A DNA stretch of 64,000 nucleotides from positions 3,577,501 to 3,641,500 of the forward strand of contig NZ_CP098511.1 in assembly GCF_026222555.1 (NCBI RefSeq). Direction: 5' to 3'. The stretch's first letter is position 1. The number at the start of each line of letters is the position of its first letter. The DNA comes from Aquimarina sp. ERC-38 (GTDB lineage: Bacteria > Bacteroidota > Bacteroidia > Flavobacteriales > Flavobacteriaceae). Positions 1-9,149 of the stretch are shown here, piece by piece. Made by a program: the position numbers and the translations under genes. Below the pieces are notes generated by a model. The model had not been told where the DNA came from and ran no database searches. It saw only the letters and a list, made by a program, of their open reading frames with translations.

Positions 1-145
1 ATTTTATCATTAAAAGTTGAAGAAACCTTATTATAGTTTATAGACTTTATCCTTGAAATTATTAAGCGTAAAAACTTACATTTGTTATTTAAAATAGTAC
101 AGTCATATGTTTAAGAATAACAATCCATAGTTCATTAATTAAATT

Positions 146-682
146 ATGAAACAAATAATAAAAACTGATCTCTATAGATATAAGCAACATACCTCAATCT
201 TAAAGGGTTTACTTATACCTGGTTTTAGATACACGTATTTTCTTCGAAAAGCTTCGCAATATAAAAAACTATCAGTTCTAGGTCTACTATATCGATTTAT
301 TCATAGAAGATTAGGGTATAAATTTGGTTTTCAAATTCCACCTAATACAAAAATTGGGAAGGGTTTATTCCTAGGTCATTTTGGTACCGTTGTCATAAAT
401 GAACAGGTAACCATTGGTAATTATTGTAATATAGCACATACGGTAACCATTGGTCGCGCTAGTAGAGGTAAACTACAGGGAAGTCCAACTATTGGTAACC
501 AGGTATGGATTGGAACAGGAGCAGTTATCGTAGGTAAAATATCAATTGGTTCTGATGTAATAATTGCTCCTAATGCTTATGTAAATATGAATATTCCCGA
601 GCATTCTATAGTTATTGGAAACCCTGCAAAAATTATTAAAAAAGATAATCCTACTAAGGGATACATTAATCATATTCTTTAA
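146..682 (+). CDS. Hexapeptide-repeat (left-handed beta-helix) acetyltransferase, serine acetyltransferase-like
   Basis: Predicted cytoplasmic acyl-CoA-dependent O- or N-acetyltransferase of 178 residues. The N-terminal ~60 residues are basic and helical. From about residue 65 to 165 there are isoleucine/valine-rich hexapeptide repeats (IGKGLFLGHFGTVVI, VTIGNYCNIAHTVTIG, IGNQVWIGTGAVIVG, ISIGSDVIIAPNAYV), ending in the usual IGNPAKII. This is the serine acetyltransferase-like branch used in capsule and exopolysaccharide clusters to decorate sugars. It is the first of three plus-strand genes interleaved with the minus-strand polysaccharide operon. The acceptor cannot be read from sequence; a true cysteine-biosynthetic CysE is unlikely because the usual long N-terminal helical domain is absent. 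Confidence 0.8.
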   Translation: MKQIIKTDLYRYKQHTSILKGLLIPGFRYTYFLRKASQYKKLSVLGLLYRFIHRRLGYKFGFQIPPNTKIGKGLFLGHFGTVVINEQVTIGNYCNIAHTVTIGRASRGKLQGSPTIGNQVWIGTGAVIVGKISIGSDVIIAPNAYVNMNIPEHSIVIGNPAKIIKKDNPTKGYINHIL

Positions 683-1335
683 AATTGGATAGCTTCTTTA
701 TATGTAATAACTAAAAAAGTTCACAACATAATTGAAGAATTATTGGAAGATAAAAGTTGAATAGAATAAACAAAAATATTTCCTGTTTTGATATTGCAGA
801 CTATACATATGCATATAGCTCCAGGTTATAAAGAACTTTACTAAGAATACTATTAAACAGAAGTATTTTTTACTGGTGGGGCTAAGACAACCTATCAAGT
901 AACTATTAAAATTTAAAAGTAAGTAAACATAGTTCTACTTTAATAAATCCGTTTGTAAGTCCGGTTGAATGCGTTTCAAAAATAAACTGTTCTCAAGAAT
1001 AATAAGTGTTAAAATTAACAGGTTATAACTTTTTACAAATATAAAATTTTGATAATGAAGTGGTTTAAACTTTTCTGATTGAAGCGAAAAATAGGTATTT
1101 TTTGCTTAATTGAAATCATTTTTCAGTTGCATAGCCGTAGCTACGGAACTTAAAAATGATAAAAAGTAAGTGAAAAAGAACATTTTGCAGCCAATTAAGG
1201 AAAGTTTAAACAACTTCAATATGTATAAATCATACATAATATGTAAAATGAATATATTTGTGCATTTGTAACAAGCTTTATTAGTATTACAACTAAAAAG
1301 GTTACTAAGACCTCAGAATTCTATGAATTATATTT
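683..1335. other. AT-rich intergenic region containing a large palindromic element
   Basis: 653 bases without a convincing gene. The first ~370 bases are AT-rich with many stops on all frames and nothing recognisable. The stretch 1057-1217 is an imperfect palindrome, annotated separately. The last ~120 bases should hold the promoter of the glycosyltransferase gene that starts at 1336; no clear TAnnTTTG box with a correctly placed TTG was identified. Confidence 0.6.
1057..1217. repeat. Palindromic element with ~80-bp imperfect inverted arms
   Basis: The left arm (1057-1140) and right arm (1141-1217) are imperfect reverse complements. They meet at a perfect 12-base palindrome, CCGTAGCTACGG (1135-1146). 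The outer ends match well: GAAGTGGTTTAAACTTTT on the left against the reverse complement GAAGTTGTTTAAACTTTC on the right. ATCATTTTT near the centre also pairs with AAAAATGAT. There is no ORF inside. This layout is typical of a REP/MITE-like repeat or a long cruciform; no second copy was seen in this window. Confidence 0.65.
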
Positions 1336-2508
1336 ATGACAAATAAAATTATTCGAGTAACTACAGTACCTGGTTCACTTAATAAACTTTTAAAAGGACA
1401 GCTAAGGTTTATGAGTAAACATTTTGAAGTTATAGCTATATCTAGCAGAAAAGATTCAGTTACATCAACCTCTGGTATTAGTAATGTAGCTATCAATGAA
1501 GATGTGGAGGTTTATTCAGTAGAAATGACTAGAAAGATCACTCCGATTCAGGATTTAAAAGCAGTTTATCAACTTTATAGAATTTTTAGAAAAGAGAAAC
1601 CAGATATAGTACATAGTCACACGCCTAAAGCTGGTACTGTTGCTATGATAGCAGCAAAACTTGCAGGAGTCCCGCAAAGGCTTCATACCATAGCCGGCTT
1701 ACCTTTGTTAGTTACAACAGGATTTAAACGCACTCTATTGGATACGGTAGAAAAAGTTACTTATGGTTGTGCGACAAAAATATATCCGAATTCCTTTGGA
1801 CTGAAAGATATTATAATAGCAGCGCAATTTACTAAACCTAGTAAATTAAAAGTTATTGGAAGGGGAAGTTCTAATGGTATTGATACCACTTATTTTTCAC
1901 CTAATTCTATTTCTAATGATGATAGAAAGAGTCTTAAAAAGCAACTTGATATTTCAGAAGACGATTTTGTTTTTATCTATTTAGGAAGGATTACTGGAGA
2001 TAAAGGAATTAAGGAATTGGTAGAAGCATTCAAAAATATAAAACAAAATCAACCTTCAAAATTACTTATTGTAGGTACTTTCGAACCGGATTTGGATCCA
2101 ATACCCTCCTCTACTCAAAAAGAAATCGAATTAAATTCTAACATCCTTCTAGTTGGTTGGCAGAAAGACGTTCGTCCATACCTGTCTATTGCCCATGTGT
2201 TAACTTTTCCCAGTTACCGTGAAGGATTTCCAAATGTAGTAATGCAAGCCGGAGCTATGGGTATTTTTAGTATTGTAAGTAATATTAATGGATGTAATGA
2301 AATTATTAAAGAAAGCAAAAATGGATATATTATTCCCGTAAAAGACAGTCATTCATTACAAAATGCGATGGAAAAAGTTTTAGATAACAAATTAGAAATT
2401 ATAAATAACACTGATATTTATAGAAAAATTATAGTTGATTCTTATGAACAACAATTTATCTGGGAAGAACTTTTAAATGAATATCATTTACTATTAAGAA
2501 CAATATAA
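1336..2508 (+). CDS. Glycosyltransferase family 4 (GT-B fold)
   Basis: 390-residue retaining glycosyltransferase, expected at the inner face of the cytoplasmic membrane adding a sugar to the lipid-linked repeat unit. The N-terminal Rossmann half contains KPDIVHSHTPKAG (GT4-type HxH region), and the C-terminal half has FIYLGRITGDKGIKELVEAF and PSYREGFPNVVMQAGAMG. In the last motif the usual second Glu of the E-x7-E signature is Gln, which is common in the WbpH/PglA-like subgroup. The ATG at 1336 is preferred because the beta-strand begins at once (NKIIRVTTVPG). It is followed by a good terminator, so it ends a plus-strand unit. The donor sugar is unknown. Confidence 0.88.
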   Translation: MTNKIIRVTTVPGSLNKLLKGQLRFMSKHFEVIAISSRKDSVTSTSGISNVAINEDVEVYSVEMTRKITPIQDLKAVYQLYRIFRKEKPDIVHSHTPKAGTVAMIAAKLAGVPQRLHTIAGLPLLVTTGFKRTLLDTVEKVTYGCATKIYPNSFGLKDIIIAAQFTKPSKLKVIGRGSSNGIDTTYFSPNSISNDDRKSLKKQLDISEDDFVFIYLGRITGDKGIKELVEAFKNIKQNQPSKLLIVGTFEPDLDPIPSSTQKEIELNSNILLVGWQKDVRPYLSIAHVLTFPSYREGFPNVVMQAGAMGIFSIVSNINGCNEIIKESKNGYIIPVKDSHSLQNAMEKVLDNKLEIINNTDIYRKIIVDSYEQQFIWEELLNEYHLLLRTI

Positions 2509-2512
2509 AGTG

Positions 2513-2547
2513 AAGCCGTCTCATAACTCAATGAAACGGCTTTTTTT
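2513..2547 (+). terminator. Rho-independent terminator after the GT4 gene
   Basis: AAGCCGT (2513-2519) pairs with ACGGCTT (2536-2542), and TCAT (2521-2524) pairs with ATGA (2531-2534) across one mismatch. The loop is AACTCA, followed by a T-run at 2541-2547. It lies 5 bases after the stop of the upstream glycosyltransferase. Confidence 0.85.
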
Positions 2548-2657
2548 GTTGTTTTTTCTCGGACTCCTATCCGTGAATGGTTATCAAATACTCAATTCTT
2601 AGAAAGGTCGATTAGGTATTGAGACACTTTCACTTCAATGGTGTAACCAATAGAAAA

Positions 2658-5459
2658 CTAATTTTTGATAAAAGTTTGTACTTCACTATTAAATTTAATA
2701 AAGTAGGTTCCTGTAGGTAACTTAGAAATATCAACAGAAGTTTTATTATTTGTTATACTGATGTTCTTTTTATCTTCTAAAACCCTACCTTGTAGATCAA
2801 AAATTTGTAAATGATATATATCACGATTATTTGTTGGAAAAGTATATAATTGAATATTGAGTTTATTTTCTGAAGGATTAGGATAAATCTTGAAGTGTTT
2901 TATAGAGTTAAGTTTATTTCCGGCAGTAGTATTTGATTTATCTGAAAGTGGAAAATTACAAGACTTAACAATACGAATATTATCAATAAATAATTTTTCT
3001 CCAGCTGCTACTTCCAGTGTTGGATAAAATCGTATCTCTTTTGACGTAGCATTAATGTCAGTAGTAAAGTCAAAATTGAAATTTTGATAGTTCATACTAT
3101 TAACACCTTTCCCTCTTATATCTATACTTTCAGCTACGTATCCGCTACCAGGTCCGGCACCTTCTGCATTCAAACTTTTACCATCAAAAAACAAAGTATA
3201 TTTAGTATTAGGAAGTAAATTTTTAAAATTTAACATGTAGTATCCATGAGCCTTTCTTATAGCCTCTAATCTAACCGCATAATTACCAACGGTACTTTCT
3301 GTAGTTATAGAAATATGAGTAGCATTATCTCTAGTATACCAATTCGATAAATTATTAGATTCATTTTCTTGTAAAGAACTTGTTGGATCCACAGTATTAT
3401 AATAATTAGTAATAGCTTGTATCTTTAAATTATCAATCCAAATTATCTCATTAGCCATTTTATTTAAAGTTGGATAAAATAAAATGGTATCATTTACTAA
3501 ATTTTTTCCGGTTTCTGCATTATTAGTTCTGAATCGTAATCGATACTCCTTATAATCTGCACTTGTTATTGAAACTCCGGTATTATTTATATGATTAGTA
3601 ACATAACCGGATCCATGAAATACTCCTGAGCTATCCGAACTTTTACCATCAAAGAATAATAAATACTCAGTATCTGGTTTTAAGTTTTTAAATATATACT
3701 TAGCATAAGCATATCCTTTTTTATTAGATTTTAATTTCATCACATAATTGCTTTTAAAACCATCTCGCTCTATAGTATAAGTAATACTATTATGAATTTT
3801 CCAATTTGTACTTTTACTTGAATTCTCACTAACCATACTAGTAGCATCTTGTTCTGAATACAAGTATTCCTCACAGCCTAAATCGCATGGCAATGAATGC
3901 CTACCATAATCTACCTGATTATAGAATTCTTCAATATTTGTATAACCGTCTCCATCACAATCTCCATTATAACTTTCTGCTAAACTATTAAATACCCTTA
4001 ATTCCCAAGCATCAGCCATCCCATCTTTATCAGAGTCGTAATATGAAGGTCTTTTATATGGTTCCCCGTTTCTAAGAGGTAGTTTAGGCATTACCCAATT
4101 AATTGGTTTTAACGGTGTATAATTGGGATCATCGTTAGCAATATAAGTTAATTGCGAAGAATCATAAGAATCCAGGTAAAAACGAACATAGCCTCTATCA
4201 TCGATATATCTTGAGGCACCAACATTTTTAGAAATAATCACATTTCTAAAAGCTTGAAAAGCATCAACCTGATTATAAGGGTTTGAAAAATCGTGGTTAT
4301 GCGCAGAATTTACAAAATAAGAATTATCAGCTGGTGGAGATTTTGGTCCTAAATTTTCTTTCCAAATTTTTCTATTATCTTCGTTTTCTAATCCGTTAAG
4401 AATAACATGGTAATAATTTAAATTAGAATATATAGATGGGTTTCCTGGTGAACTATCCAAATCAACTTGAATAACGTTAAACCCTTCATTCATAACACCT
4501 TCTCTTATAGGCCTTTGCTGACTATAATAATTTCCAATATGATTTAGTTTTAATTTATGAAAGGTTACTGAATTTTTATTAGGCGTATCATTTGCTATGT
4601 TATTAATTATTTCTCCATTACCAGAAAATGCCATATTAGGTGTTCGATTAACAGCATTAGATGCGTTGTTAAAAACAGAAACGTTACCAAAGAACTTCTC
4701 AGGATCCCCTTTTTGATTAGGATAAACAGAAAAATAATAACCTGTATCTGAATCAGCAACAAGATTATTAGAAAATGTAAAATTTTCACTACGTCCATGA
4801 CCTCCTTTGATATGCTCTTCACCTATAGTTGCCCCCATAGCTTTATCAAACGCAAAAGAAAATGAACAATGATCTACGATACAATTATTTCCACCACGCA
4901 AGTTTAGTGCCCACGTCCATTCATCGTCAATAATATTCTTAGTTTTTTCATCGACAGGCTGTAAACTATCTTTATTTACAATAGGTCTACTTTTCAAATA
5001 TCTGAAAACTAAATTATTATTTGCTCCGAAGCGTCCATCAAACCGAAAAGTTCCTCCTGTAATATTTACACCCCCTTTTGGAGCGGATTGACCAAAAATA
5101 GTTTTATTCCGAACATCTGGTATACCTTCAAATTTAAAATCTCCACTGGTACCTCCCTTCCCCAATTTTATAACTAATGCACGGTCAAAAATAATGTAAG
5201 CTTTATTCGGATATTGTAAAGCGGCATATAACCCTCCTGTATAATGTTTATCTGTAGTCGCGGTAGCTTCATGTAAAGTTAAAGGAACGTGCGGATTATT
5301 AGTATTAACAATGATAAGATTCCCTCCTCTACCTCCTGATGCATTCGATCCAGCTCCGTAAGCGCTGGGAAATGCTTTTAAGACTGGATCATATCCATTT
5401 TGAGTATGAACTTGGATCACATATAAAGCGATTAAAACAATCAAGTAATAATTTTTCAT
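2658..5459 (-). CDS. Secreted pectate-lyase-like (PL1 fold) protein with two C-terminal beta-sandwich modules and T9SS type A sorting domain
   Basis: 933 residues. Residues 1-19 are a Sec signal peptide. Residues ~20-460 look like a right-handed beta-helix of the PL1 pectate lyase type, with CIVDHCSFSFAFDKA (193-207) and NRTPN (271-275) at the places of the family's DHCS..D and RxP motifs. Residues 475-510 carry two calcium-loop sequences (DSDKDGMADAWE, DCDGDGYTNIEEF). Residues ~535-682 and ~690-832 are two related modules sharing LFFDGKS and a GSGYV motif, probably carbohydrate-binding. Residues 855-933 are a T9SS type A sorting domain (FKIYPNPSENKL, IFDLQGRVL, LPTGTYFIKF). It should be exported to the surface or medium. 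Parts of the PL1 active site differ (Phe and Lys around DHCSFSFAFDK), so the substrate and activity are uncertain. It stands alone between polysaccharide genes. Confidence 0.82.
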   Translation of the reverse strand: MKNYYLIVLIALYVIQVHTQNGYDPVLKAFPSAYGAGSNASGGRGGNLIIVNTNNPHVPLTLHEATATTDKHYTGGLYAALQYPNKAYIIFDRALVIKLGKGGTSGDFKFEGIPDVRNKTIFGQSAPKGGVNITGGTFRFDGRFGANNNLVFRYLKSRPIVNKDSLQPVDEKTKNIIDDEWTWALNLRGGNNCIVDHCSFSFAFDKAMGATIGEEHIKGGHGRSENFTFSNNLVADSDTGYYFSVYPNQKGDPEKFFGNVSVFNNASNAVNRTPNMAFSGNGEIINNIANDTPNKNSVTFHKLKLNHIGNYYSQQRPIREGVMNEGFNVIQVDLDSSPGNPSIYSNLNYYHVILNGLENEDNRKIWKENLGPKSPPADNSYFVNSAHNHDFSNPYNQVDAFQAFRNVIISKNVGASRYIDDRGYVRFYLDSYDSSQLTYIANDDPNYTPLKPINWVMPKLPLRNGEPYKRPSYYDSDKDGMADAWELRVFNSLAESYNGDCDGDGYTNIEEFYNQVDYGRHSLPCDLGCEEYLYSEQDATSMVSENSSKSTNWKIHNSITYTIERDGFKSNYVMKLKSNKKGYAYAKYIFKNLKPDTEYLLFFDGKSSDSSGVFHGSGYVTNHINNTGVSITSADYKEYRLRFRTNNAETGKNLVNDTILFYPTLNKMANEIIWIDNLKIQAITNYYNTVDPTSSLQENESNNLSNWYTRDNATHISITTESTVGNYAVRLEAIRKAHGYYMLNFKNLLPNTKYTLFFDGKSLNAEGAGPGSGYVAESIDIRGKGVNSMNYQNFNFDFTTDINATSKEIRFYPTLEVAAGEKLFIDNIRIVKSCNFPLSDKSNTTAGNKLNSIKHFKIYPNPSENKLNIQLYTFPTNNRDIYHLQIFDLQGRVLEDKKNISITNNKTSVDISKLPTGTYFIKFNSEVQTFIKN

Positions 5460-5942
5460 TTAATCTAAGTTTTAAATTAGTTTATAACTAAAAGGCGCTA
5501 TAAACATTAATCCGTTACTTAATAAAATCATAAAATCTATAATTGTTTAAAATTATTGATACAATTAAAAGTTAGTAACTATGAACTTACTTGAATATCC
5601 ATTCAAGTATAAAAAGTTCAAGGGAATTTCTTTAAATTATTACAATTATAAAATGCACTTTTTATGTAGTTTCCCGTGATAAAAATCCTCACAATTAATT
5701 GAAATAATACTTAACAAAAAAGAAAGGCTATTTTTCAATAAATCACTATTTAAAGTATAATACTAATTATCTGCCTTTTATTTAAATACTATTTTCTATT
5801 TATTAAACCAAAGTAGTTTAATTAAGAGTATTATAAACTTATGTAATTTTCATTGCAAGCTTATCACTCAAAACTTACCTTTACATCTTCTTAAAACAAT
5901 CTCTTTTTTATAATAAATATTTCTTTCTATTTATAACGATCT
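5460..5942. other. Divergent AT-rich intergenic region
   Basis: 483 bases between the pectate-lyase-like gene (minus) and the TupA-like gene (plus). No ORF of interest. It must contain both promoters. The only distinct structure is a 20-base inverted repeat at 5589-5608, annotated separately. Confidence 0.6.
5589..5608. promoter_or_regulatory. Operator-like perfect inverted repeat
   Basis: ACTTGAAT (5589-5596), spacer ATCC, ATTCAAGT (5601-5608): a perfect 8-base inverted repeat about 130 bases upstream of the secreted lyase-like gene. The size and spacing fit a dimeric regulator site, but there is no T-run and no second copy to support it. Confidence 0.3.
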
Positions 5943-6899
5943 ATGAAACAATTAATTAAAAGAATTTATCGTGAAAGTAGATTTGGGTTTTATATATCTC
6001 ATCCCTTTATAAAGTTTTACCAATTCTTTTCGATGAAGAAATTTTTAACTTCTGAAAAATTAATAAAAAAGAGGTTTAAAAAAACTTTTAATTACGATTT
6101 AAATTTAAATAACCCTAAAACATTAAATGAAAAGGTTAATTGGTTAATAATTAATGAAACTAATCCGATAGCTACTAGTTTAGTAGATAAGTACCTAGTT
6201 AGAAATTATATTAAGGAAGAAATTGGGGAAAAATATCTTATTCCTTTATTATTTAGAACAGCCAAAGTAAGTGATATTATTCCTAAAAATTTACCAAATT
6301 GTCCATTTATCATTAAAACCACTCATAATAGCTCGGGTGGTATAATTATTAAAAATAAACAGGATCCTACATTAAATTGGAATAAAATTAGAAGTACACT
6401 TCGGTGGAATTTAGCTGATAATTATTACTGGCATTGTAGAGAAAAACCTTATCAGAATATTCAACCTCAAATTATTGTTGAAAAATTATTGTTTGATAAA
6501 AATAATATGCTTCCCAATGATTATAAAGTACATTGTTTTAATGGTAAAGCTATAATGACAAGTGTCTATTCTGGACGGTTAGAGGGCAATCTTAAAGCAA
6601 CAACCTATTCTAATAGTTGGGAACCTTTACCATACATATGGTCTGGGGTTGTAAAAACGATCACTACAAGAAATGATGAAATAGATCCAAAACCCCCCAA
6701 TTTTGAGTTAATGATTGAATTATCCGAGAAACTCGCGACTAGTTCGGATTATTTAAGAATAGATTGGTATGATATTAATAATAAATTATATTTTGGTGAA
6801 ATTACATTTTATCATCAGGGAGGTCTTGCGCCAATTATTCCAAAGGAATGGGACCAAAAATTGGGAATGAAACTAAAGTTAACAACGTTTAATTCTTAA
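5943..6899 (+). CDS. TupA-like ATP-grasp protein (polysaccharide-cluster 'glycosyltransferase')
   Basis: 318 residues matching the TupA-like ATP-grasp family (PF14305). Visible hallmarks are NPKTLNEKVNWL near residues 58-69, VDKYLVRNYI, PFIIKTTHNSSGG (lysine-containing nucleotide-binding strand), NDYKVHCFNGKAIM, LRIDWYDINNKLYFGEITFYHQGGL (metal-binding D and E) and a C-terminal basic tail. Family members occur in capsule, O-antigen and teichuronopeptide clusters and are presumed to ligate amino acids or modify sugars using ATP; the reaction is not known for most. The gene overlaps the convergent glycosyltransferase gene by 11 bases (6889-6899). Confidence 0.82.
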   Translation: MKQLIKRIYRESRFGFYISHPFIKFYQFFSMKKFLTSEKLIKKRFKKTFNYDLNLNNPKTLNEKVNWLIINETNPIATSLVDKYLVRNYIKEEIGEKYLIPLLFRTAKVSDIIPKNLPNCPFIIKTTHNSSGGIIIKNKQDPTLNWNKIRSTLRWNLADNYYWHCREKPYQNIQPQIIVEKLLFDKNNMLPNDYKVHCFNGKAIMTSVYSGRLEGNLKATTYSNSWEPLPYIWSGVVKTITTRNDEIDPKPPNFELMIELSEKLATSSDYLRIDWYDINNKLYFGEITFYHQGGLAPIIPKEWDQKLGMKLKLTTFNS

Positions 6900-7986
6900 T
6901 TTCTAGATATAGTTGGTTGTAATTATAAACCATTGTATTAATATCAAATCTAGAGGCTCTCTTTAAACACTTTTGAATAACTTCATCTTTATACTCTTTA
7001 TTTGTACTAAGTTTAATAATAGCTTCATAAAGTGTTTTATGATCTTGATCAGGGAAAAGAATTCCGGCTTCTTCTACAACCTCAGTTAAACCTGGAACAT
7101 CCGAAGCTAAGAATGGATTTCCAGAAGCTAAACCTTCAACACTAGATAGAGATAAACCTTCAAAATGAGAAGAAAGGACAACTATGTCAACTGTTTTAAG
7201 TAATTCCGGAATATCCTTTCGTACACCTAAGAAAACAACTCTATCAGATATTTCTAATTCTTTGACAAGTTTTTTACAATTTTCCATAGTTTTACCCTTT
7301 CCAGCAAAAAATAAATAATAAGAATCTGGTAGTAGTGCAAAAGCTCGAATTAAAGTCGTTTGATCTTTTTGAATTGTAAAACTTGAAACTTGTAAAATGG
7401 CTGTATTAACCTCTGTTATATTTATAATACTTTTATCATAAGACTTTGCTTTATTAATTATGTCTAAATCAATACCATTATAAACTTTGCGTATATAAGG
7501 AGGCTTATTTAATGATTTCAAATATATTTTCAAACTCTCATCTACAGCATTTGATATGGTAATAATTAAATCATATCTAGGATAGATAATTTTATCGAGA
7601 TATTTTAATATAAAATTACTTCTTCTTTTATTAGTGGTATTATGTTCTGTAAAGACTAGTTTATAGGTTCGATTCGGATTAAAAAACTTTGATAATGCGG
7701 CCCAGTATAAAGTTGGAAAAAGATGTACATGCACGATATCATAGTTTTTAAAAAATTTGTTTAATTTAAAAGATAGTATAGGGTTATATATATTTAGATT
7801 CGTACCTAAATAATGTACAGAAATATTTGTATTATCTTCTAATATTTTTTCAAAGGGAGAATTCGTTTTTTTTAATATTAATAAAGATACTATATGTCCT
7901 AGATTTTGAAATTTTATTGAGGTATCTACAACTAACTTTTCAGCTCCACCTGCTGCTAGTGTTGTAATAAATTGAATAATTTTCAT
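6889..7986 (-). CDS. Glycosyltransferase family 4
   Basis: 365 residues, GT-B fold. The N-terminus MKIIQFITTLAAGGAEKLVVDTS has the GGAE loop typical of GT4. The C-terminal half carries VVLSSHFEGLSLSSVEGLASG, with the intact E-x7-E signature, and FAGKGKTMENCKKL for nucleotide binding. It is the last gene of the long minus-strand polysaccharide operon, 36 bases after the preceding gene. It probably adds one sugar of the repeat unit on the cytoplasmic side. Confidence 0.9.
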   Translation of the reverse strand: MKIIQFITTLAAGGAEKLVVDTSIKFQNLGHIVSLLILKKTNSPFEKILEDNTNISVHYLGTNLNIYNPILSFKLNKFFKNYDIVHVHLFPTLYWAALSKFFNPNRTYKLVFTEHNTTNKRRSNFILKYLDKIIYPRYDLIITISNAVDESLKIYLKSLNKPPYIRKVYNGIDLDIINKAKSYDKSIINITEVNTAILQVSSFTIQKDQTTLIRAFALLPDSYYLFFAGKGKTMENCKKLVKELEISDRVVFLGVRKDIPELLKTVDIVVLSSHFEGLSLSSVEGLASGNPFLASDVPGLTEVVEEAGILFPDQDHKTLYEAIIKLSTNKEYKDEVIQKCLKRASRFDINTMVYNYNQLYLEIKN

Positions 7987-8022
7987 TTTTGAGTTTTGAA
8001 AATAATATAAGGAGGTTATAAA

Positions 8023-9120
8023 TCAATAAATATTAGGAGATACTACCTCTAAAAACATTTTTTCATATTGAGCTATAATTTTATCAGCACTATATCTACT
8101 TAATACGGATTCTCTAACTTTTTCACGAGACGACTTAAACTCTCCACTTTTAAATAATTTTATTTGATCTACGAATTCATCGCTAGTTTCAACCTTAAAT
8201 CCATTAATCCCATTCAAGATAATTTCACGAGTACCCCCCGGAGTGTCAAAGGCAATAGCTGGAGTACCAATTACTAAACTTTCTATTAAAGCATTCGGAA
8301 AACCTTCTACATAAGAGCCTTGAATAAATACATCATGCATTGCTAAATGTTTAGTAACTTCTGTAGTAAATGGAATCCATTTAATACAATCTTGAAGTTT
8401 AAGTTGATCAATTTTTTCAAATATCTCTTCTTTTTTCGGCCCATCACCAATTAACGTATAGGTAAAAGGGAAATTTAATTTTTGTAAAATATCTAAAATT
8501 CTTAATTGACCTTTTTGATTACACAATCTTCCAACAGTTATCAGTTTTAATGGTGAATTTACATGATAAGCCGTATCCATTAAATCCGGTACTGTAACAA
8601 TTGGGTTGTTAATAAGAACAGTTTTATCAATTTTAGCTCCAGTTTTTAACTGTACGTCTTCCAACATATCGTTAGATTGACAAACAATTTTGTCTAAGTT
8701 TTGATTAGCATAACTTGATAAAAAACTACTTAGCTGAAATAAACCTAATTTTTTCTTTTCCGTAATTTTATTTAAAACACTACTAACATTAGCTTCCCTA
8801 GCAATAAACTTCATAGAAGGGAAGAGAATTTTTAAAAGACCTAAAATCCTATTCAAGTGACCAATAGAACTCATAGTAATATCAGGTTTTTCTTTTTTTA
8901 AAATTTTAACTATACTCCATATTCCCCTAGAAACTCTTTCTTTATCTAAAAAAATAGTTTTGACCTGAGAAGTATCATAGGCAACTTCTTTATTAAAGCC
9001 GATGATTAGTAAAATACAAGTAAACTTTTGTTTATCTAAATGCTGGGATAGAAAAGTTATAACACGCTCTGCACCTCCAGCTCTTAAGGAAGGTAAAATA
9101 AAAAGAATTTTAATTTTCAT
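8023..9120 (-). CDS. Glycosyltransferase family 4
   Basis: 365 residues, GT-B fold: LFILPSLRAGGAERVITFLS at the N-terminus, LITVGRLCNQKGQLRILDIL and TLIGDGPKKEEI in the nucleotide-binding half, and IQGSYVEGFPNALIESLVIG with the E-x7-E pair. It is related to its two neighbours in the cluster but clearly a separate enzyme, so it probably forms a different linkage. Spacing to its neighbours is 29 and 36 bases. Confidence 0.9.
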   Translation of the reverse strand: MKIKILFILPSLRAGGAERVITFLSQHLDKQKFTCILLIIGFNKEVAYDTSQVKTIFLDKERVSRGIWSIVKILKKEKPDITMSSIGHLNRILGLLKILFPSMKFIAREANVSSVLNKITEKKKLGLFQLSSFLSSYANQNLDKIVCQSNDMLEDVQLKTGAKIDKTVLINNPIVTVPDLMDTAYHVNSPLKLITVGRLCNQKGQLRILDILQKLNFPFTYTLIGDGPKKEEIFEKIDQLKLQDCIKWIPFTTEVTKHLAMHDVFIQGSYVEGFPNALIESLVIGTPAIAFDTPGGTREIILNGINGFKVETSDEFVDQIKLFKSGEFKSSREKVRESVLSRYSADKIIAQYEKMFLEVVSPNIY

Positions 9121-9149
9121 AAACTTTTATACTATTACGCCGGGCGTTA

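Noticed and set aside
683..1056. Possible decayed gene after the acetyltransferase
   Set aside because: No recognisable fragment in any frame; stop codons are dense in all six.
9127..9146. Short palindrome ACGCC-G-GGCGT between two glycosyltransferase genes, a terminator candidate
   Set aside because: Only five paired bases around one, no T-run, and inside a cotranscribed operon.
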